A stretch of DNA of 64,000 nt from Cryphonectria parasitica EP155. Its lineage: Eukaryota; Ascomycota; Sordariomycetes; Diaporthales; Cryphonectriaceae. Both the position numbers and the translations under genes were made by a program. The notes beneath the pieces are model-generated. The model was not told the DNA's origin, ran no database searches, and saw only the letters and a list, made by a program, of their open reading frames with translations. This document shows positions 56,601-64,000 of this stretch, piece by piece (positions within the stretch are counted from its first letter, which is position 1; each line of letters starts with the position of its first letter). The stretch spans positions 3,410,001 to 3,474,000 of the forward strand of contig NW_024468913.1 in the NCBI RefSeq assembly GCF_011745365.1, read 5' to 3'.

Positions 56601-59600
56601 ACCATGGGCTTGCTGAATGTCGCATCAGACATGACAATATCAGCCTGCGCCTCTCTAAACCCCTTGAGCTGGGCAGTCGCATAACCATGAAACTTCGCAC
56701 CGGCACCGCGGAGCATGCCTGGGGAAAAGGTGATCTGGCGGATATAGGAGGGTACCATGGTAGAGTCTCCAATCGCAAAGACAGTTTGAAACATGGTGTC
56801 GAGGGTCGCGGGGTGGATCAGGTGGTCATACTCGAACTGTGCAGGCATCTTGGACTTTGTATCTGGTATGCGGACAATACTGGTGCAGGCCCGCTGACTC
56901 TTGGAAAGGGCAACAATGTTTTGGAACATGGGGCCATAGTTCAGGCCAATCCCATCCAGACGCTCGTAGAGCTGTCGAGGGTTGATGGTCCGGGTGCACT
57001 CAGAACTGAGCTGCTGGTAGGTGCCGTGGTGGTCCTCCCCGTGAAACATCGCCTGACCTGGCACGCCAGTAGCCTTACCGCTGTAGAAGATGGTAAAGAG
57101 ACCTTCTGCGTTCTCCTGCCAGTGTCCATACTCTGTCCTCGTCATTATTGAGAAAGAGTAGACAGTCGAGCAGTGCGTCGCGTCAGGCGAGGGAACCTTC
57201 ATCACCTTGGTGTTGAGAATGTGTTCCAAGCCGTGCGGCCCTGCTGGTATGATGACCGGCTTGATGATGTTAAAATTGGAGATCTGGTATGCGTCCACTG
57301 AGAGTGATGGTTCGCTACACTGTCTTGCAGCTTCCAGGGCCATAGTGAGAAGACCAGAGGCCGGGTAGATGATGGTCTTCTGGACTTGGTGGTCTGCCAA
57401 CCAGGGGTTCTCTTCAAGTCTGAAGAAGCCGCGCCATCGAGGGTCCTGTGGTGTTGATTCAACAAGAGGCGCGCCGATCAGGTCCTCGCGGCCATGCTTG
57501 CGGAAACGAAGGGCGGTGCCCAGGTGTGACTCAAACCAGTAGGACTTGGAGTGATTGAAAGGATAGGGAGGCAGATCGACAAGAACCTGCGGCAGGAAAC
57601 CCTCCTTGCTCTTCCACACCCAGGAGAGCTCTAAAGGAACACCCCGCGACCAGATCTCCCCCAGAGCCTCAAGCATCGTGACTGAGGCTTGGTGATTATA
57701 CTTGAGCAGAGGAATGCAGCAAAATTCCTTGCTCTTCCTGGAGTCAATCGCGCTGACAATCTCCCGGATTGGTCGGTTCAGCGTCACAGATGGGCTGACC
57801 TCAATGACAAACTTGGGTTTCACGGCCTTGTACATGGCGGAGAAGGCCTGGTTGTAGAGCACAGGCGAGACCAAGTTGGCAGACCAGTAACTCGCATCAA
57901 GCAGGGCGCCGTCAACAATCTCTCCAGTCACGGACGAGAACATCTTGGGGCCTTGGTTGCTCGTCAACGGAGTGATGCCCTGGAGCGACTGCTTGTATTC
58001 TTCTTCGACAAGCCGCATGTGATGAGAGTGGTAGGCGGTCGTGACAGCCAGCACTGTGTACCACACATGATCGGCAGCCAGCATGTCAGCGATGTGAAGA
58101 ATCTGCTCTTCATCGCCAGACAGAGTGACAGACGCAGGGCTGTTTTCGCAGGCGATCACAACAGACCCAGGGGCGACCGCCTTGACATACTTCCTGGCCT
58201 CAGCAGCTGAGAGACCCACGGCTATCATTTGACCTTTGATCGCGGTGTGCCGGTGCACAATGGAGTTGGCATACTGTCCGCGTCGAAAGGCGATGAGCCA
58301 CGCGTCCTCCCTAGCGAGGTAACCAGCGGCGTAAGCAGCTGCAATCTCACCAGAGGAATGACCGACCACAGCCTCAGGACAGATTTTGGAAGCCCTCAGC
58401 AGGTCGACAAGGGCAACCTGTACTGCCGTAGTCGCAGGCTGGGCAAACTTGGGCTCGTGGATGCGGCTGAGGGCAGGATCATCTTGCTGGAGCTCTCTCA
58501 GGAGATCGAAGTCGCTACCGACGATCTTGGACAGGTACTTTGAGGCGCCAACAAGGCTGTTGCAGAAAGGCTCGAACTCCATCAGCTCGCGGCCCATGGC
58601 GTGCCACTGGGCGCCCTGGCCGCAGAAGACCATGGCAAACTTGGGTTTGCCGGTATTATCGGCAGCGAAGCGTTGGATCTTGTAGGCTTCTGGGTCGCTG
58701 AGCCGCGCAGCTAGTCGCTGTGCCGACTGGGCGACAACGAAGGTCCTGTACTCGAGCGTGGAACGACGGGATAAAGTATAGGCGTAGTCGGCGAGGATGC
58801 TGGCATCTTCAGCATGACTGGCGATGAAGGGCGCATGGCCTTCAGTGATCTTGGCGATGCCATTCTTCTCATGGGACGAGATGAGGCACAGCTGCGTGCT
58901 GGCAAAGGTCTTTTGTTTCCTATTGACAGTGCTGCTGCCTTCAGTCGTGGGCACAGATCGGTGGTTGCCAGGCAAGGCTCGCTGGGAGAGATACGTGCCA
59001 GCATCGTCGAGGATAATGTGGGCATTCGTTCCGCCAAAGCCAAAGCAGTTGACACTTGCTCGTCGAAGACCATCCTTGGGCCAGGATGTGAGCTTGGTGG
59101 GAACCTAAGAAAGAGAGAGAGACAAGAGGGAGGAGGGAGGAAAGTCAGCCTTATCCGTATTACATAAGCATGGGATTCCCAACGTAACTTCATGCCTACC
59201 TTCACTTTCCACTCTTCAAAATGTATTTCGGGGTTGCTGATGGAGGGGTCGAAGTAGAGATTCTTAGGAATTTTGCCCCTCTCCACAGCCATGACCGCCT
59301 TGATCAGCCCAGCAACACCAGCTGCGCCCTCCAGGTGACCAACGTTGGGCTTGATGGACCCGACGTAGATGGGGTCGTCGGCGTCGCGATTGCTGCAGAA
59401 CGCCTTAGAAACGGCAAAGGTCTCCTTGGGATCGCCTGCTGGTGTGCCTGTACCGTGGCACTCGACAAAAGCAGTCTGGTCGACCGCGAGTCCCGCCTCC
59501 TTGTAGACGGCCTTGATGTTGGACAGCTGTGCAGCGGCGCTGGGCATGGTGATACCAGGCGTTTTGCCATCTTGGTTGACTCTGGACCCTCGGATCACCG

Positions 59601-60589
59601 CGCGAATGGTATCATTGTCCCTCAGCGCATCGTCGAGCCGCTTCAGAACCACCACACCCACCCCCTCACCGCGCCCGTAGCCTTCTGCCTTGTTTGTAAA
59701 GGTATAGCATTTGCCATCCTTGCCAAGGAAGTTCAGTGCTGTCATGGGCATCATGGTTGCAGGGGTGAGAATCATGCCGACGCCCGCGGCAATGGCAAGA
59801 TCGGCCCGTCCCGTCCGTAGGTCCTGGCAGCCATTGTGTACCCCCACGAGGCTGGCGCTGCAGCCCGTGTCGACAGTCTGGCTGGGCCCGCGGAGATTGA
59901 ATTGATACGAGATGCGGTTGGCAAGGATGGCATTACCTGTGCCTGTGGCTGCGTACTGGGGTGCCCAGTCTGAGTCACGAAGAACAACTTGCTCGTAGTC
60001 TGAAGAGTGGGGAGAGAGAAAATAGGAGTGATTAGCCATCACTGTGCTTTGATACTTGATGAATCAATGTGTTGCGATGGGCAGGGCCTATATACCTTTG
60101 ACGAATGTGCCGACGTTGACTGACGTCTCTGATAGATCAAGAGACTCTTTTGAGTATCCAGCTGCATGTAAAAATTCATTAGCAACTGCTGTGCTGCGCC
60201 AATGGTGAAAGTAAAGAACAAATCAAAACGCATTCCATGGACTTACCATTCTCGAGAGCCTGGTATGTGACCTCCAGCAAAAGGCGCTGCTGCGGGTCGA
60301 TGGCCTGTGCCTCTGTCTGTGAGATGTTGAAAAAGGACGCGTCGAATGCCTTGATGTTGCCCTTGAGGAAATGCGCGCCTTTGAAGCCGATGGAGCCCTG
60401 TCTACTTCCGCTCGGGTGGTAGAAGCCATCGATGTTGACGCGGTCGGCTGGGAATTCAGACCAGGCGCTGTCGCCCTTCTGCAACATCTCAAAGAGAGAC
60501 TCGACATCCTCACCATCGCCGGGAAATCGACAGGCCATGCCTACCACGGCGATAGGCATGACCTTGTCTGGATCTGGATCATGATCCAT
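53660..60589 (-). CDS. Highly reducing type I polyketide synthase (KS-AT-DH-psiKR-ER-KR-ACP)
   Basis: Four exons: 60589-60247, 60161-60096, 59999-59200 and 59104-53660, giving 2,217 residues. The 3' three introns are phase-consistent and restore KS motifs. KS: PIAVVGMACRFPG, active Cys183 in DTGCSASL, His in VECHGTG and NVGHLEG. AT: FCGQGAQW and GHSSGE (Ser about 653). DH about 970-1230: LADHQVQKTIIYP, with Lys where H-x3-G-x4-P has Gly, and Asp in HPATLDTMFQ. No C-methyltransferase core is visible. ER about 1480-1790: the nucleotide loop reads ACGPYGDAV instead of AxGGVGxxA. KR: GGLGGLG about 1835 and S/Y/N catalytic residues (Tyr about 1974). ACP: GVDSL Ser about 2172. There is no thioesterase or reductase. 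It would build a reduced linear polyketide in the cytosol; the product is unknown. Poor ER/DH motifs suggest incomplete reduction. Confidence 0.95.
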
Positions 60590-63500
60590 CGTGGACTTGG
60601 TGAGTATATCTCGACCCTTTAACGACAAGAGCCGTAGTGGGACTGAAAGGGCTGGATGTCTGGGATGTGAGATGGAAAGAGGGTGTGAGGTATGGGGAAT
60701 AGGTGTGCGTGCGTTGCGACCCAAAGAGCCAGCATGGGCGTTGGTGAAAACGGATTGAAGTTGAGTGTAAGCTGGAGTCGTTTGCAGAGAGAGAAAGACT
60801 GGGTGAAGGGTTAAATACACCAAAGGTCCAGCGCTGGGTTGATGTAGTAATAGCTACTTTGACAACAAGTATCGGAGAAGCTGCTTGACATTCACTGTGT
60901 TGTACTGAGTACGTGAATTTCTGGCCCAAGAGTGAAGTTGATATGTAATCTGAAGCCGGTTATGTACTATGCCGACAAGGTAGCGTGAATTGAATTTCCA
61001 GCTCAATAGAGATCGATAGGCAACAGTTTCTGGCTTGGCCTCTCGGCGGGTGAGATATTAGTGAAAACCCAAAACTTCTAGCCCCACCATTCATGTAAGT
61101 GTTCGCCCACTTACAGCACTGCAGCAGCATTTGAAGGCTCGCAAGAGAGAGACAGTTGAGGTGGCTTCTGATCCAGAGCTCGCAGTAGATCTTCACAAAG
61201 TTTCCCCCAGAGGTGGTTCAGAAAGTCAAGCCGTCGTAAGCCCAGCCGACCTCAGCACCAAATATGACTTGTGGCGATGTTATATACCCGTGTCAACCCG
61301 CTGTCATTGTCCACTGAAAAGGTGAGCCCAACTTTCAGGCTAGATAGGCGATGAGACGATGGGGCCTAGACTGCGAAAGACTGGATCGTGGTGTAGCGGG
61401 GACGCACGGGATCTAAACCTACGATCCTCCCCCGCTGGCCAGAATTCACAGTTAGTTCCCCTCCCCTGAGGATCCCTCGCTCAGCCAGTGTCCGAAAGAT
61501 GACGATGATGACGACCCTCGGGGTAAGCAGGCTCTAAACCGAACGGGCCACACAGATCGATGAAGTATGGCACGGCAGATATTGACCAGCGCCAAAAAAG
61601 CAAGAAAGACGATAGGAAGGCCGCTCGCTCGACAACAGAACTCTCTGCTCCCTGAAGCCGTCCATTGGGATGATATTGGACATCCAGGCTTGCAGGAATT
61701 TCCGAGGTACTAAGAACTTGCCTCCCATATGCAAGTAGCCATGTGCATGCATGAGAGGAATTGTTTCTTCTTGCAGTACCCGGCAAAAGAAAGAAAGTTG
61801 CGGCTGGAAAGAGCACCAAGGAATGGTTTGGACTGCCAAAACCCCGCATCAGAAGCTGAACAATAATCATACCATCAGCACACAAGAGAACGAATAGGAG
61901 GAAAGATGCAGAACACAACCATCAGGAGGACAAAGACACAGATCGATGACTTGCAAGCAGCCAAACCTACCTTGAGGGAAGGGGGGTGGAACCAAGAATG
62001 AGACCCATAACTCAGCTTGATAGTTTGCATTGTCCACATACACACACACGCACACACGCAGACGTTAGCTTTGCCCTTCTCTGTCTTCTGTGCTGTGGAG
62101 AAAGAATGGTTGTCCATGGCAGCCGCTAAATATTGCCTGGCAGCGGCAAATCTGATATGAGGCGGTTCTTTTTCTAGATCTTTTCGTCAACGCGGCCCAT
62201 GAGCCCACGCTGTACCAAGCATCTCCCACTGTTAGCGGCTCCTCAACGTCTGTGACCGCACCGGCGGACACTAGACATCAGCTGACAGGTGTCCAAAGGC
62301 CCGTGACCCTCGTTGAAGAGGGTTCGATCTTCGTTTTGTCCCAAAGCTAGCGCGTGGGGAGATGCCCATTGCAAAGAAACGCGGGGGAAGACTTTCATGA
62401 CTACGTTCGGTTCAGGGCCGGCCTCTGGGCGGCGTGAACCAAGACCAGTCATGCGTTGAAAGCCGCTGGGCACTCACACAGTGTTATATGACGACGAGAT
62501 GAGCCGGCCAGGGTTGGGTCTTTGTCAATTTATGCGGATATTCGGCAGAGAAGCGTCTGAGTCCATCGGAAACAGCCTCGGAACCAGTTTGATCTTGTCC
62601 AATCGAGCGAGAGGAAGTCGAGGGTCTGCTCTGGCATTTGGGCACTGTGGAATCAGTCTCTATTCATGATGAATTCCCGCGGAAATGTTGGACACTCTCA
62701 GCCAATTCGAAGTGGGTTTCCAGCCGGTGAGGCTCTCAAGGTTGTCCAACGAAACATCGCGATCCAGGCTAGGACGGGACCTTGCAGATGACAACAAGGT
62801 TCTGCAAGTAAGGTAGGAGAAGACGGTCTAGCGGTGAGTCCGTCAGACGGATTGGGCATGGCGAAATAGGCTGGCGTACCTGGTATTGGTGAGGAGTCGG
62901 AGCAAAGCCTCCCAGGAGGGATATCTTAATGTCATCATCCCCTTCATGGCTTGGTCACGGCTCCCGCTGGTCTCGTGTACCAAACTCCAGCTCAGTGCAG
63001 TCGGTTGTTGACAGATGCCAGACACCAGCATCGAGGCTGCAAGATTATGCGCCTTCCCGTCACCCTCCAGTCCTTCAGCAGTACAAAGTAAACAATAAAA
63101 CAGAACAGCAAAAGCAAAGTAGTAAAGGCATGGCGTGCCAAACAGTCCACCTTCTGAGGAGAAAGATGGTGTTTGCGAACGATGACAAACCGTTGGCGTG
63201 ACAAAGAGAATGATCTCGTCAAAGCAAGGGGTTTGTTGTGTTACTGTATCAGTGTCGATCGCGTATCGTGGTGGCTAGAGGAAGGATGGAAGGAGCCCTG
63301 GAGGATTTCGCGAAAGGAAGAAACCACGAGAGCACTAAGTTTGTTTGTTGTGCTCGAGGTCGTCGGATGTAACGATTTTCCGAGATGGACTTGAGATGCA
63401 TGAAATTGGACAGCAACTCGCTGGTGAAACGTACAAAACGAGGACTGCGGAAAATCGGAAGAGAAGATGCAAAGCAACAGTCAAATGAACCAGCGTTACA

Positions 63501-64000
63501 AGTTGAATTTTACACCTAAAAATTCTGTCTCTTTAGTAGGATGTGCTGGGACAAACATGCCTGGCAGGGGAACATCGAGACAGTGATTCCTTGAGAAAAA
63601 GGAGTTGAAGTTCCTTGAGAAGTCTGACGATAATGTCGCAAAGCACGGGGCGCCGGTACGTTCGAGTACGGCCTTCTGGCCAAGCTCACATCTTTCCAAA
63701 ATGTCGAGGTCCAGTCTCAGAGCCGTCAGACTTTTCTAAGTCAATTAGTGTGAGCATCCGGACCATTCCGAGAGTTGCTGCGCATTCATTAACTTACTGT
63801 TCTGCATCTAGGAGCTCCCTCCTAGTGTCAATGTGTCAAACGATCAAACTTCCGTATGGGCTAAATTCGTGGATCGTGTTCAGGGGGGAAGGGAGGCCGT
63901 CCAGGTCGGAAGACGATGCATGTCTGCAAGAACAGTTTACTGGCATGTGATTTCATGTCTATTATCAGAACCAGTTGTAGCAGTTATCAATAGCCAAAAC
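60590..64000. other. PKS upstream region without supported genes
   Basis: 3.4 kb. Immediately upstream of 60589 is a CT/GA-rich leader. A CACACACGCACACACGC patch lies near 62041-62057. ORFs here are short and unlike known proteins. A minus-strand frame at 63496-63742 preceded by an acceptor-like TTGACTTAG looks faintly coding, but I could not join it to an upstream exon. A tRNA-like hairpin is listed separately. No tailoring enzyme or cluster regulator is visible. Confidence 0.45.
61383..61427 (+). other. tRNA-like hairpin fragment
   Basis: A perfect 7-bp stem (GGATCGT 61383-61389 with ACGATCC 61421-61427) encloses a sequence matching the RNA polymerase III A-box consensus (TGGTGTAGCGG, 61389-61399). 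The span is 45 nt, too short for a tRNA, and no proper B box follows. It could be a relic of a tRNA 5' half or chance. A competing stem pairs AGCGGGG (61395-61401) with CCCCGCT (61430-61436). Confidence 0.2.

Noticed and set aside
63496..63742. Minus-strand frame preceded by a TTGACTTAG acceptor and a GTAAGT donor further upstream
   Set aside because: The reading frames on the two sides of the candidate intron do not agree, and the peptide matches no family I know.

Overview
The window is nuclear DNA of a filamentous ascomycete (Pezizomycotina, most likely a Sordariomycete). The evidence is short introns with GT(A/G)xGT donors and CTRAC-like branch sites, a full-length NIT2/AreA nitrogen regulator, a LysM effector-like protein, a WSC-domain protein and a highly reducing type I PKS. 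No assignment below this level is safe from sequence alone. I find no transposase, integrase, reverse transcriptase, rRNA or CRISPR array. Intergenic DNA is unusually rich in homopolymeric C/G tracts and microsatellites. Genes were modelled by eye from ORFs, splice sites and recognised family motifs.

Left third (1-25,500), a housekeeping block: a C3H1 zinc-finger protein resembling the Red1/ZFC3H1 scaffold (5' cut by the window edge); a NAA50-type acetyltransferase with an N-terminal PCNA-binding motif; an Sgf11-type SAGA deubiquitinase-module subunit; a PPIL1-type cyclophilin; signal peptide peptidase; a secreted three-LysM protein; YIF1 and, divergent from it, the alpha subunit of the SRP receptor; a doubtful small gene; and a small three-exon gene of unknown function. 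SRP receptor, SPP and YIF1 all serve ER targeting, signal-peptide clearance and ER-Golgi traffic, but they are not co-transcribed.

Middle (25,500-41,600): the GATA factor NIT2/AreA on the minus strand, then about 10.4 kb without a convincing gene (29,704-40,140) that holds microsatellites, a 43-nt alternating purine/pyrimidine tract and recurrent short palindromes, then a WSC-domain type I membrane protein.

Right third (41,600-64,000): a DBF2/SID2-type NDR kinase whose reading frame continues 62 codons past its TAG; ribosomal protein eS30 (five exons, one of 16 nt) sharing a 300-bp bidirectional promoter with a WBP11-domain splicing protein; an MCT-like MFS transporter; and, convergent with it, a 2,217-residue reducing PKS (KS-AT-DH-psiKR-ER-KR-ACP, no methyltransferase) whose DH and ER motifs are degenerate. 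The last 3.4 kb, upstream of the PKS, contain no gene I can support, only a tRNA-like fragment.
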